Below, in pieces: positions 1 through 13,005 of a stretch of 64,000 nt of DNA. Made by a program: the position numbers and the translations under genes. Positions within the stretch are counted from its first letter, which is position 1, and each line of letters starts with the position of its first letter. Source of the stretch: Zygaena filipendulae (lineage: Eukaryota > Arthropoda > Insecta > Lepidoptera > Zygaenidae). The stretch spans positions 2,931,501-2,995,500 of the forward strand of contig OU015654.1 in the NCBI GenBank assembly GCA_907165275.2, written 5' to 3'. The notes under the pieces were generated by a model that did no database searches, was not told where the DNA came from, and was given only the letters and a program-made list of their open reading frames with translations.

Positions 1-646
1 TGCATTTTCAAAAATTCGCTACTACCTTGCGTCACCTCCAAATCGGCAGATTTTCGAAGGGGTGCATTTTTAAGGCTCACTTAACATCCCCTTTGAATAT
101 CTGACGCGCTCGAGTAAATGTTTTTTTTTTTTCATTTTCTCCCCTTCCGGATGGCCACCCCCACCACGCAAATGGGCAGATGAATATATTTTCGATATCA
201 GAGACACCTTGGAGTATCTAAGCTACAATATCTGACGCGCTCGAGTATTTCCATTTTACTATTTTTTTTTACATTTTTGAAAGCCTGTAGAAGCTAAACC
301 CACCGGTGAATGAAAAAATATCATATAACCTTATTTTGTTTATATCTCCTAATCTTCAAAACCCAATAGGTCCCAACGACGCTCGAGTGTCTCCCGAATT
401 AGCATCGGTATCTCCCGTACTATAAGTATACAAACAAATTAGGATGTCGATAGGAGAAAAGTTTGTAAACTGTATGATTTGAAAAGGTTTTCTTTAGTTA
501 TATTACGTGCCTTCGATGCTTTTGTTGAACCCTATACTTAGGTATATTTATTTTGCTTAAACTTCATTTCTATTAAAAAGGAATTTGAAAACATCGCGTT
601 GGTTGCGTTGCGGTAACGAACCATACCACAGATAATTATAATACTA

Positions 647-812
647 CTAGCTGTGCCCCGCGGTTTCACCCGCGTGAGTTTCTGAATTCCCGTAGGAACT
701 CCCTTTAGGGGGATGAAACATAAATAGTAGCCGATTCTCAGGCTTACTGAATATGCATAACAAATTTCATGAGAATCGGTCAAGCCGTTTCGGAGGAGTA
801 TGGGAACGAACA
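647..812 (-). mobile_element. Helitron-like non-autonomous element
   Basis: The copy starts on + with CTAGCTGTGCCCCGCGG, the reverse complement of the family's 3' end (hairpin CCGCGG...CCGCGG, then about 11 nt to CTAG). The body carries GAATTCCCG and 'GAATCGGTCAAGCCGTTTCG'. A closely similar copy lies at 53082-53260. The 5' end is not sharp. Confidence 0.6.
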
Positions 813-1240
813 TTAGATACTAGTACATACCTACCTATTACATATATATAAAATTCTTTATTAAACAATAATACATTACATCACAAATTAGGTAGTGCTA
901 GACCTAATTGTAATGACCTTCAAAATTATTGAGTTATCACAGGCTGTAACGCCTAATAGAACTTTTTTTAGACTAGTTATATATTAGGTATAGTTTTACC
1001 AGCGTTACCTATAAAGTATAAGTACATTATATTAAAATTTTGACGCGATAAATAGTAAGTAGGTACTTACCCTATGTTCTTTTCAGAATCTAAATTATTA
1101 TTATAAAGTGACAAACATAATCATAAACAAACTTTTGTATTTCATCATATTAGATGTAATTTGCAATAGTTATAATAAACAAAGATGATAAAAAGTCCAA
1201 AACAAATTTCGCGGTGTTGTTTTTTTTATGGAGATAAGTA

Positions 1241-1452
1241 CTAGCTGTGACCCGCGGTTTCACCCGCGTGGGTTTCGGAATTCTTGCAGAAACTCCAAAG
1301 AAATTTACTTCTTAACCTTCCCTGAACTTCCACGAATATTTCAAGATCAGAATTACCTATCCAAATCGGTCCAGCTATTCGCGAGTTTTAGCGAGACAAA
1401 CGAACAGCAATTCATTTTTACAATACATATAGATGTGGTAATTGTGAAATAA
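1241..1452 (-). mobile_element. Helitron-like element, CTAG-ended family
   Basis: Begins with CTAGCTGTGACCCGCGG and reads into a GAATTCTTGCAGAAACTCC body ending near 1452. It belongs to the same family as the copies with exact ends. The 74-codon open frame across it is a by-product of the repeat. Confidence 0.5.
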
Positions 1453-1684
1453 GTACCTACGTATAGTGAATGCAGCACAACCTGGCCCGGGTCCATCCAG
1501 ACAAACCAGTTCGCGTCACACGTGCACACTGCGATGAGATGAAATCGTGACTTCCACACTCATTGCTTTTGGATTTCGTGGAAGACAATTTCATTCTGAT
1601 AAATTTTGACGTATCGAAAGAGTTTGCCGCAGCCCGCAGGAAATAACGGGTTTTAGTATTAAAAGAACAGAACAGATTATATTA

Positions 1685-2165
1685 CTATTTCCCGCGGTTT
1701 CACTCGCGTTAATTTCGGAGTCACCGCAGGGATTCCGGGACATGAAGAGCCCTATGTTCTATTCTGTAGCCCTGACAACGCGCATGCTTTCATGTTTTCA
1801 TGACGATCGGTTGAGTAGTTAAAGTGTGAAAGGGTAATTTGCAATTTTTATTTCAAACTAGCTGTCCCGCGGTTTCACCCGCGTTAGTTTCGCAATTCCC
1901 GCAGGAACTCCAAAATAGCCTAATTAACTTCTTATACAACAGCTAATTAGCAGTAAAAATCCCGACAAAATCGGTCCAACGGTTTCGGAGATTCACCCAC
2001 GTGAGTTTCGGAATTCTCGCAAAAACTTCAAACTTCTTTTGGGAAATAGGTATACAAACCGTACCGTACCGTACACGTATTATTAAATTGCCTGAAAACA
2101 TGGATAAAACGATATTTTCTATAATGAAACCTATAGCTACCCGTTTCCGAAATTTAGAATTATAA
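1685..2165 (-). mobile_element. Two adjacent decayed Helitron-like copies
   Basis: A copy lacking its CTAG end (CCCGCGGTTTCACTCGCG near 1690) is followed at 1859 by a second copy starting CTAGCTGTCCCGCGG. The second contains an internal second GAGATTCACCCACGTGAG block, as do the longer family members at 55574 and 59323 on the other strand. Confidence 0.5.
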
Positions 2166-2389
2166 GTAACTATATACATATATGTACAAGAATCGCTCGT
2201 TTAAAGGTAGTAGATAGATAGATAGATATTTTTTATGACGGATAGTGATAGATAGTGAAAACCTAATTGCTTATCAATATGAGTTTATTTGATACTTAGT
2301 CTATAGTTAGTGCAAAATTCTATAGTTACCATGTACGAGTACGTATATAAATTAATTATATTTATATCATGTCAACGCTGGGGTCGTCC

Positions 2390-2530
2390 CCAGTGCCACG
2401 GTATGACAGATTGCATCAAGCAATGCTCCCATTAATGAGTTAAATTGTTTAATGGTTAGGTCGCAGGTTCAACGTGTTATCTTTGAGTGGATGCCTGGGA
2501 TAGACCCAGAGTGATGAGCGTTGACTGTAT
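2390..2530 (+). repeat. Possible SINE fragment
   Basis: A stretch with GGTTAGGTCGCAGGTTCAAC resembles the A and B box region of a tRNA-derived SINE, but neither box is intact and no tail is defined. This is a weak call. Confidence 0.25.
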
Positions 2531-5500
2531 TTGCTAGTCTCCTTTATTCTATATGTATATTGAATCATAGAATCTTTATTAAAGACTGTCTTGGGCTTGG
2601 ACTGTCTTGTCTTGGATAAGTCTGATAGACTGTCCAAGACAGTCTTATAGAGCCGCTTTAATTTAATAGTAAGTACTATATTTTTTTCATTTTACAAATC
2701 TTATAAACAAATTTACTCGCGTTTAAGTTAAGGTTATCAAAAAGTAAATAGCCCTAAAATAGTACCTAAATAGCAATCTCCATGACTTTTATCTACCTAC
2801 CAAACTTTCGTACAATTATTACCTTGCTATGGGTTAAATTTCCAAAAATCATTTTTTAGTGCTTGCCTACAAAATAAAACCAATATTAGTTTCTAGACAA
2901 TCAGTCAGTCAGTCAGTCAGTGTAGTTTTATACTTTTATATGATGTATAGCTGACGTATAATGAGACACACTACAAAATTCACTGAGATTCTTAGCGCTT
3001 ATATTGCTTTAACCCCTTGTCGGGTTGAAGAGGAATTAACAAGATGGATAAAGGGATTCTCTTTAAGATGATTTGATCATAATATATATTTAACTTTTAA
3101 CTATGTACATAACATTATTATAGCTAAAGCTGTATTAATGTGGTCGTTCAAATTTTGACATTAAAATTCCTTTAAGAAGAATCTTATTTACAAGATCTTT
3201 GAGTTTTATTGTATGGTTTCAAATTGATTATAAAACCATGTTTTATTGTAACGGAAGGCGTAAATAAAAGCATCATATTATAAGACTTATTGCTTCTATT
3301 CGTAACATAAAACTCTCAGCTTAACTGGTCTTGGGTCTTGACTGTCTTGCAGTTAAATTTGTAAACAAAGATGCTGTGTTACCGGTTTTTCATTCATTTT
3401 CGACCAATATTACAGGTTCAATATCGTCTGGAACGTTTTTATTATCGTCAATAGTTAGTAATACTTACTTCATTTTAATAAAATTTATATCAAATGTAAC
3501 TAAATTGGTAACTTTAGTTGAAATATTTGTTTTAAATCCAGGTAAACGTTAACGTCATTACTCAAAAACGATTATTTGAACTAAAGCTCTTAAAGGGCAT
3601 ACAATATGTTGTATACAATGTCTATAGATTATTCAATTTTCTTTACAAACGTTAGAGCAATAAACAAAATCATTAACGTAGAAATTTCGTCAAAAATTCG
3701 CCTTCGTTTCAAAGTCGAGTATTGTATTCATCGTTTAATATACATACGTACATAGGTAGATACCTACTTCTGCTTACAATACAAAGAATACACGTTGTTT
3801 ATGACACATCTGATAGCGCAGTATATTCAAATCATAAATGTTGTATATTTATTTACCTATAATATATGTATATATAATCGCCTTTAGTAGTTGTTTCCGC
3901 TGATATCACGTCTTGCTATTTGATAATGATCAACTGATTGCAGTTAAAATTATAAACTTATTATGTGAAATTCTTGCACTGTAACTACTGATTTCTTTGT
4001 TTAGCATCAACAGTTATTATTACATAACTTCTATATCCATAATAGTTTTTGGCATTAACAATCGACCATCTCAATAACTTCTTATTTATTATTGCCTGCG
4101 GCTCCGCTTTGCGTAGTGTTTGATATGTGCTGGCTTCACTTACGCCGCACCCCTTGTATTTTATGTTTAACGTTTTAAATGTTCCCGTCGATTGCAATGA
4201 CACATAGGTTAAGTGGGACTATAACAAAAGCAAATGAGAAAAATGGCGTACAGACAGACAAATATTATAATAGTTAGTTACCCCAATTATTTTCTTTTGA
4301 ACAACTTTAATGACTTCGCGTCTAGTTATAAGTAGATAACAATGTAATACATACATACCTATACATTTTTCAGGACTAGTCACGGTCGAAGAATCAGCAC
4401 TTCGTTTTGGTATTTAGTGTTATTAAAGTGTTTTTGTATCCTAGGTCATACGAGCGAGCGTCGTATTCTTTATATGTCATTTCCTATATGAATCATATAA
4501 GCAAACCTACAATTTATAGTTCAACCTACGTCTACCTGATAAGGCAGTTGGTCTTATGAGTTTGTAGATTAGTGGCCATGAGTGAAGGATGCGATATCTA
4601 TATGGATTTATGCATCCTTTCAATGTATTTTTTTATTTGTACGATACCTACAAAAAAATATGCATTTGCTTTAAAAATTCTAATAGCCGCTCTACTTTTC
4701 ACTTCGACAAACTACATATTTCCTGAAAGCTAAATCTGCTATTTATATGTAAATAATTGATGTCTATAAATCATAACGTGTAGAAATATAGACGTTTGCC
4801 CAATGCATCCAAAAGTCAACCACTAATTAATGAACTAGAATAGCAACTAGGAAAGCGTCAACGTGTGTACGCTTGGCTGGAAATGAACCGATTGGACGGT
4901 TTTACGAACTCGTCATCGTGACTAGCGACCATGGCATTGGTCTCACTTTGAACTTGGTCAACATATGGATCTCATATTTTGACGTCATTGATACACAACT
5001 GAGTGGTACAAAATTGTGTATACTTATACATATTTGCCATGTATAAAATATAAGCAGAAATCCGTCAAGATATTTTGCACTCCAGATATGAAATTGGCTA
5101 GGAGCTGATGAAGGGAAAATGTTTTTTAACTATTCTAAATCGTACTCTTCGTTTTATAGTATATGGATGACGTTGTAACGATGTATAATATTACGACTGA
5201 ACTGGTAAGTTGCAATAGCTGTTATCTCATAAAAAAGTATAATGACAGTGGTATTAAGTATAATGTTACCGACGCGACGCGGACCGGCCTTACCGTAATG
5301 AACTTAAAAATAACATGACCGGTTATAGCACATTTTTACTTGCGAATAAAAGCATATTTACTGTCATTAACAACAAGGTAAGGTAAGTACTAAGTATTAC
5401 TATTAATGATAAGTACCCACCTTCAATGTTAATACCAAAGGAAGAACTCTATATAGTGGTTAACAATTAGAAACTACTTGCATATAGTAGATATTAATAA

Positions 5501-6054
5501 GTAATGACGTATAGTGAGTTTCATCTGCTGTATGCTTATTAAGTTACAATTGTAGAGAAACTAGTCGTGCAAATCATGCATGAATAAAACATAAAACAGG
5601 AGCAGGTGTCTCTTGAGAAAACTAATTAGCAACTTCACGATCAATCATTTAGATTTTCTTGTAACGGAATTTCTTGTAAAAGCGAATTAAATTCATATTT
5701 GCAATAGCTACTATAATAAGTATTATTTTTTTTTATTTTTGATTGTGTGTTTGTTTAAATACGGGTTGAAAATAAGACGTTTTAGTTATCATATAAATTG
5801 AAACAGTTGATGATTACTGCAAAATTGATTTTGTAGTTTCCAAGATTAACCACTTCTTTATTTGCTTGCTTGTATTTCATTACATGAAGAAATTTCTACA
5901 ACTGTAACAGAAGACCCGGGATCAGGTAGGAATATAATGTCGAAGGAGAAACAAGCCGACAAGACTAGAGCGTGTATCGGAGTCGATTATTATTTTATCG
6001 ATTGATAAACAATAAACAACGACTAATCACTATACAGTATAAAAAGTCACAAAA

Positions 6055-6237
6055 TCGCTTCCTGCTGTCTGCCAGTATCTATGCTTAGATCTATAAAACT
6101 AGGAAACGGATTTTCATGCGGTTTTCACCAATAGATAGAGTGATTCATGAAGAAGGTTTATATCGATATTGTATTCTGGAATACCCGCGGGATCTCCGAA
6201 ATTACCTACCGTGGGTGTAACCGCGGGGGACAGCTAG
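6055..6237 (+). mobile_element. Helitron-like element, decayed 5' end
   Basis: The 3' end reads ACCGCGGGGGACAGCTAG, the family's hairpin followed by CTAG. The upstream body contains 'GGATTTTCATGCGGTTTTCA', shared with the copy at 17287-17468, so the two form a subfamily. Confidence 0.55.
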
Positions 6238-6342
6238 AGTTTTTATAACCGAACAAAAACTAAATGATGATTATAGTTATAGGCGAGCAATCTTTCACAA
6301 AGCAATTTTCACATCCACTAAAGTATACCAGCTATCCTACTA

Positions 6343-6540
6343 TCCTACTAATATTATAAATGTGAAAGTGTGGATGTTTGGATGTTTGTTACTCAATCAC
6401 GCAAAAACGGCTGAACGGATTTGATGAAATTTGGCATGCACGTTGTCAGGGGTACAGAGAAGGACATAGGGTACATTTTATCCCGGAATTCCCGCGGGAA
6501 CTCCAAAATTACCGCGGGTGATACCGCGGGGCACAGCTAG
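6343..6540 (+). mobile_element. Helitron-like element, first unit of tandem dimer
   Basis: Starts TCCTACTAATATTATAAATG directly after an A. Ends with the hairpin CCGCGGGTGATACCGCGG, then GGCACAGCTAG. A 5' TC, a 3' CTAG and a hairpin about 11 nt before the end are the Helitron terminal signature. No coding capacity. The next unit begins at the following base. Confidence 0.75.
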
Positions 6541-6731
6541 TCCTACTAATATTGTAAATGTGAAAGTGTGGATGTTTGGATGTTTAGATGTTTGTTACTC
6601 AATCACGCAAAAACGGCCGAACGGATTTGGATGAAATTTGGCATGCACGTTGTCAGGGGTACAGAAAAGGACACAGAAATTCCTGCGGGAACTGTGAAAT
6701 AACTGCGGATAAAACCGCGGGGCACAGCTAG
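6541..6731 (+). mobile_element. Helitron-like element, second unit of tandem dimer
   Basis: Begins TCCTACTAATATTGTAAATG immediately after the CTAG of the preceding copy and ends ACCGCGGGGCACAGCTAG followed by T. The two units are similar but not identical, so the pair is not a simple sequencing duplication. Confidence 0.75.
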
Positions 6732-9700
6732 TATTTTATAAAAATCATTGGATCGATACGATCAGAATGCAATATCGAAGCGTTGCTTATGGTATTTCTC
6801 CGCAGACCCATTTCTTTATCAATTCTATTTTTTTATGTTGGAGCTTTAATATTAATTCTTATATCAATGTGATAGGGTTGATTATTGTTTGAAGTACGAA
6901 AGTATAACGGGTCTGCTGGCTTAACTCTGCGTGACGGCTGGCTTGTGAATATCTTTTTGTACGTATTTATTTTCATTACGGTCTCGAAACATGTCTACTT
7001 CTACATTTCTAGTTTAATTTGAATTTAATAAAATTACATGCAAACGAATTGTTTGTTAGTTAGGCTTCATGTCAGGAGCTTATCTTACATATTATATTTA
7101 TTTTAATCCCTGTGTAGAGTTTACTAGACGCAGGGATTAAATATTTACAATGTGAACTAAAGTGGATCTATATTCGGCAGTAGCTATACTTGCTAAAAAA
7201 CGTTAATTTCTTTTTATCTGTGTAAAATAAATAGACATACGCACTTTATAAAACAAGTATCTATTTTATATCTATGTATAGTACTTGTATGCTTTGTTTG
7301 ATCTGTAATATATTGATTTCATTTATTATTAATTCTTCAATCAAATGTCGAATATGGTTAATTATGTATAACCACAATCCGAAATATAAAAATATGAATC
7401 AGTTCAATTTTAAATTTGGTAAAGATACGCAAATAATTTTAATAAGAACTAAGTGGAATACCTCCTTCAATTAATATTTTATACGTAAGTTATTCATGTT
7501 ATACGTAATTTTAATAAAGCTGCCCGTTTGTTTGTTTCTTTGAACACGTATCACAGAAAAACTTTTGGATTAATTTGAATGAAACTTTCAACTGAAAGGA
7601 TAACGAACGTTAGCAAGTGAAAATGCTGGCACTGCTGACATAAAGTAAATTCTACTTGCATTTATTTAGTTTAAACACCGAAACACGTCACTCAGCTCAG
7701 CTTCTCTTCTTCGTTTTACATTACTCATTAACTTTACACGTGCTCACAGTCGCCACTGTGCCGCTGCATTTTGGCATAAAAATAAGCAGCACCAACCTTG
7801 TGGCGCCAACTCTCACTACCCGATTATAACGTCATTAAAACCATTGCCGTTTACATTGCTATGTTCAATAGCAACGTTAGCCGAGATACTTTTAAACGAG
7901 GAAGCAATGGTAAATGTTGTTGTTGTGCTGAGAGATAATTCCAAGATTAAAGCTGTTAGTGAGCAGAGCGACGCTCGTCACCGCCGATGACCCCATCACC
8001 CAATTATTCGCGCTTGTTTTGTCATATTATGTTTTTTACAACGAATGAGTAATCGCCACATTACTTTTTTGCCTTTGTTCCATGTTCTGTGTGCATTTCG
8101 TGTGTCCACAATTACATCGGCTCTCACAATAAAATGTTTTAAATACCATTTCATTGGTGGCCAGTTCCAACTTCCAACAAATGCGTGATTTTAAAATTGT
8201 CGCAATCATTTTCTCTTGTGTAAACATAGGTTTACGTAGGCATGACTCATGAGCCTTGTATAGAGATGGAAGTATCTACGTTGGATATTTTAATTCAATA
8301 ACATGTGTTATTTAAAATAGGTATACCTACGTGTTTCCTTTTACTATATACGTATAGTAACTAAACAAATGCATTTTAAAAGAATGAGTCAATTTTTTTA
8401 TTTTTCCAGAAACTGCTTTTGCTTGTTTGTTATCAAACAACGCGTCACCAATCAGCAGGTTAATATCAATTTATCAAAGTTATATCGCGATAAGCTCAGT
8501 GGACTGATCGTATGACGATGATAATCGGCGTAAAATACTTCTTTCTTTCTACTCACATTATTCATGATTATGAGTGTTCCGAAAGTACATCACACTTACG
8601 AAAAGGTCTTCTCCGAAGCACATTTCATGACGTAGAATAATGACATAGAACATTTTAAATTGATCTGAAAGATGGAAATAAAGTAAGATTTGTTTGTTTT
8701 AATTTTAAATTACTCAAATAAATTGGAATATTCGACAAGGCCACGATCGTTGATTGCTTAGATAATAGTGGCACAACGAACACCAGAATGGCGAGCCATA
8801 ACTACTTCAGTAAACGAGCCATAACTACTGCAGTCATCGGCTGCCATCTTGGATATTGACGATGTTTCAAATTGTATTATTGTACCGTCCAAGTAGACAT
8901 TCGGATCGTAAAACAATGGCACTTTGCTGCGTACCGACTCGTATAAGGCTTGCTGTCGAAACTCAGACCATGTTAATCTTTTGATGTTTCAATAAGGCAA
9001 CAAAACCAACCAATAAACAATAAACCAACGTGAACTTGCCACAAAATACACACGTTAAGTTCCATCCGCGAGAGCAGCAGCACAGCTAGTTAATCTATAC
9101 AGTCATTTAAAAAGTGGAAATGTCTTTACTGTTGAGATAACTGATCTACACATATAAAACTTTCGACGAATAAATATTACTTTTTTTTGGTCTGAGATTA
9201 AAACAAGAATAACAATTTTTTTAGTCTGGCTTTGCCGGCCTAATTTTCGGAACGAATTTCATGGAAATTCAGCCGTTTAGAGTTAATATATTATGTTACC
9301 TTATTTAGGTTCAAGACTAAGTCATGGGACACTTTTCATCCCGGAGTTCCCGAGAGAAAATGCCAAAATTCTAGCGAATGAAACAGCAGCGATACAGCCA
9401 GTAAATGAATTTTATCTTGTGATAGTAAAAAACCCCACTTAAGCTATTTTATACTTACAAGAAATGATACATGTTAAGCGAATAATATTTTGTAATCTCA
9501 ACTTTTAATAGATGTTTAATTAGTACTAAATATATACAAAATTTAATTAAATTGTATTCGAGCCTTTCAAGTAAATACATACTTTCTTTGGTAACCGTCC
9601 TGATATCTTCAGCTATCCCTATACGAAGTACCTTCACTGATGTGCTTAATTATATCTTATCTGGAACATCAGGTAGGTATTCCTAGCAAGGCTGTCTCAT

Positions 9701-9858
9701 GATAAAAGTGTATAGGTAAAGATAAATAATGCTTATGACTTTTCTATACCAACAAAGTATAAAGTCCACTCTGTACTCAGTACTCTTACTTAAACACTAC
9801 ATACATTTTTTAAATTGCGGGCGACACTTATTACGTTACTCTTTCGCATTTATAAGAA

Positions 9859-10056
9859 CTAGCTGTTCCCCGCGGTTTCACCCGCGTCAATTTCGCAGTT
9901 GCCGCGGGAATTACGGGACAAACAGTATCCTATGTCCTTCTTTGTACCCCTGACAATGTGTATACCTACAAAATTTCATGATGATCGGTTAAGTCGTTAA
10001 GGCGTGAAAGCGTAACAGACAGACAGTTACTTTCGCATTTATAATATTAGTAGAGA
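9859..10056 (-). mobile_element. Helitron-like element
   Basis: Left end CTAGCTGTTCCCCGCGG after an A; right end ATAATATTAGTAGAGA before a T. The reverse complement is a TC...CTAG element between A and T. Internal CCTGACAATGTG and GATCGGTTAAGTCGTT match other copies. Confidence 0.65.
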
Positions 10057-10499
10057 TTAATATGGCAGCCTAAAAAGGCACGGATATCTGATTTATTTGT
10101 TTTCTAGGGGTTTTGTAGGGGATCTATTTTTTTATGATTTTACTTACTGACTATATGAATGCAAAATGTTATCACGATCGGTTGAGTATAGTAACGGCGC
10201 GCGGCGCGAAAGCGTTAGCAACACACTGGCATTCTCATTTATAAGTTAGGTTAGGACTTAGGACCATTAAGTATTTTACAAGTTATATTGGTTTTGGTTT
10301 GGTCAAGTAGTTAATCTCGGGACTCATAAGGTTTTTCAAAATCAGAAACCTATACCTTAAAATGTCTGAAGAAGAAGACTATGCCATAGAGGTATTAATT
10401 AAAAATAGGAAAAGTCATAAAGAGAAAATAATTATTCAAAATTGCCAAATTAATAGTGGTAATAGCTCCCAATTTAATTAGTGGTCAACTGCCACTTCT

Positions 10500-11260
10500 T
10501 GTTAGGGTTCCGTATCAAAAGGGCAAAACGGGACCCTATTACTAAGACCCCGCTGCCCATCCGTCCGTCCGTCTGTCACCAGTGTATCTCATGAACCATG
10601 ATACTTAGACAGTTCTAGTGATGATAGCTCAGTGGTTGGTGGGTTCGGATCAAACGCGGCGTAGGTTCAAACCTTAACAATGAGCTTGAGCTGTCGGTGA
10701 AGGAAAACATCGTGAGAAAACCATAGCATGGTGGTAGGGCGCTCTCTAGTGCCCGGCCGGCTAGCTACCACCTTCAAGTTGCAAATCTGTCGCCAAGCAC
10801 CTAACGGTGTGTTCCGGGAGCCCCACTTGAAAGCCAGTTCCCATCCCCATTCCAGGTCGGCAACGCACCTGCATGCCTTCTGGTATTGCAGATGTCCATG
10901 GGCGGTGGTAATCACTTACCATCAGGTGTACCACTTGCCCGTTTGCCCCCTATGACATAAAAAAAAGTTGAAATTTTCACAGATGACGTATTTCTGTTGC
11001 AGCTATAATAATAAATACTAAAAAACAAAATAAAATAAATATTTAAGGGGCTCCCATACAACAAACGTAATTTTATGCACGTTTTTGCTCGATATTAATA
11101 ACGGCAACAGGTAGACGCTTGAAATATTCACAGAATAAAATTAATAATTAAATGAAAATAAAACAAATATTTAATAACAGGCATGACATTTGCCGTTTTT
11201 ATAGATAATGGTACGGAACCCTTCGTGCTCGAGTTCGTCTAGCACTTGGCCGGTTTTTTT
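10500..11260 (+). repeat. Older dispersed repeat split by a SINE
   Basis: The left part (GGGTTCCGTATC, CCGTCCGTCCGTCTGTC) and right part (ATGGTACGGAACCCTTCGTG, CACTTGGCCGGTTTTTT) look like the two halves of one repeat common in moth genomes. The middle, 10615-10965, is a separate SINE. The identification rests on remembered lepidopteran repeats, so it is inference. Confidence 0.5.
10615..10965 (+). mobile_element. tRNA-derived composite SINE
   Basis: Has a pol III A box TAGCTCAGTGG (10625-10635) and B box GGTTCAAACC (10664-10673), about 30 bp apart, then a LINE-like 3' part ending GTTTGCCCCCTATGACATAA and an A-run. AGTT flanks both ends (10611-10614 and 10966-10969) as a short target duplication. 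The open frames on both strands across it are by-products. Confidence 0.7.
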
Positions 11261-12399
11261 TTTTTTACAAAAACCAACCGAACGCCCACATTCCGCTCAT
11301 GTTAGTCCAATAAAACATCAATTTGGATCAGTTAAACCTCTATATCAAGTGCCACCGTACCTATATCTTTTTAATGATATAATCTTTTTATCTCAATAAA
11401 AATAACATTTATGATAAAAAAATCTATTATTTGAAACTTCCTATCCATCAATTAACTTTTAATGAAATGAAAAAACATAACTAAAATATAAAATGGATCT
11501 TCAAAACCTGAAGGTATAACAATACCATTAATTTAGTAATATCGCAAATCAAGATAGATACTATAATTTTTTTACTAGGTAAGTACCATATTTTTTTTTC
11601 GATTTCTATATTTGTTTCTAGCAGTTTCACGCCATGATTTCCTTTACGTCTACGTGGACGTCTACTACCTAAACTCTTCCACCTACCCGCAAAATTTCAG
11701 CTTCATACGACCATATAAAAGTATATTGCCTCCATACAAATTTTGAGCTTTTATTTCACTCTACGGATTGAATTTTGGAAAACCCGTCCTTGTTGCACGT
11801 AGATATTTTAGTCAGTATACAAGTTTCATGTTTTATTTTTATAGGACTTTTTATTATCGATGTATTTTCCCCTGGCGCCAGTCGCCAGGTCAACTGTCCA
11901 TATCAAGCCATTCAGCTCTGATTCCGCTTAACTTATTTATAATTGTCGAGTCTTACAAGGATTGATATATCATACCGTATCATTATGTGTGACAAAGTAC
12001 TTACGTACTAGACTTTTGATTCATCTATAGGCTTTAGCTCTATCACAGATAATATAATACTATACTGCTCTATGTTCCTACTCTGTAATATTACAACATA
12101 TATTATAAGTTTAGTAATGTAAATAACTACAGCGGCTAGCAAATGGGGCATTAAAGGATGATCTAAAGGTCTTACGTGCGCTGAGGAAAACTTACGTGAG
12201 GTCATCAATAGATAGTACTTTTCTCAGAAAATGCGCCGAAAAGTCGCACATTTCTCATCGGACGCTCTTTTTGCTTGAAAGTATCCATTATACCAAAATA
12301 TCTCTTAGAACTAATTAACTACTGGCCCCACTCGGAATTTCCGCAGGAACTCTTCATCAGGATGAAAATACCTTGTCGTAAACATCAATTATTTGTAAA

Positions 12400-12557
12400 T
12401 AACTATGCAGGCTGCTCTCCGCGTTAATTTCGGAAACGGTTCGACCGTTTTTGACGGGACTGCTAATTAGCTGATGTTATAAGGAGTAAATTAGGCTACT
12501 TTGGAGTGCCTACGGGAATTCCGAAACTCACACGAGTGAACCACGGGGCACAGCTAG
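12400..12557 (+). mobile_element. Helitron-like element, 3' part
   Basis: Ends GTGAACCACGGGGCACAGCTAG before a T. The upstream block GCTAATTAGCTGATGTTATAAG is shared with 55574-55878 and 59323-59623. The 5' end is not recognisable. Confidence 0.5.
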
Positions 12558-12887
12558 TCTAATAAATAAAAATATGTATACTATGTACTCTTCAACGACG
12601 CGTATTGCAATGTTAATGAATTGAATGAACCAGGACGTAGGACGTTGACCTCTATGTTGCCGTTCGCGATAATTTCCGCTAGTTGTCCTTTTATAAGTTT
12701 AAAGGTCTACTTAATGAGAATGTGCCCATACGTACAAGGTCTAAAAAAATATACATTTTCACTTGCTATATTGCTGTAGGTACGTATTTACACATCAACT
12801 TTAATAAAGTTTAAAGAAAATTTTACTGTCAAATATGAATTACATTTTACATTTTGATTCGAGACCAATGACTCAAAATATTTCTAA

Positions 12888-13005
12888 CTAGCTGTGCCCC
12901 GCGGTTTCACACACGGTAATTTCGGAGTTCCCGCGGGAATTCCGGGATAAAAAGCACCCTATGTCCTTCTCTGTACCCCTGAAAGCGTGCATGCAAAAAA
13001 ATTTG
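12888..13005 (-). mobile_element. Helitron-like element, truncated
   Basis: CTAGCTGTGCCCCGCGG after an A, then GGAGTTCCCGCGGGAATTCC and CCCTATGTCCTTCTCTG. Similarity stops soon after GCGTGCATGC, so the 5' half is missing. A more decayed relative sits at 13305-13430. Confidence 0.55.
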
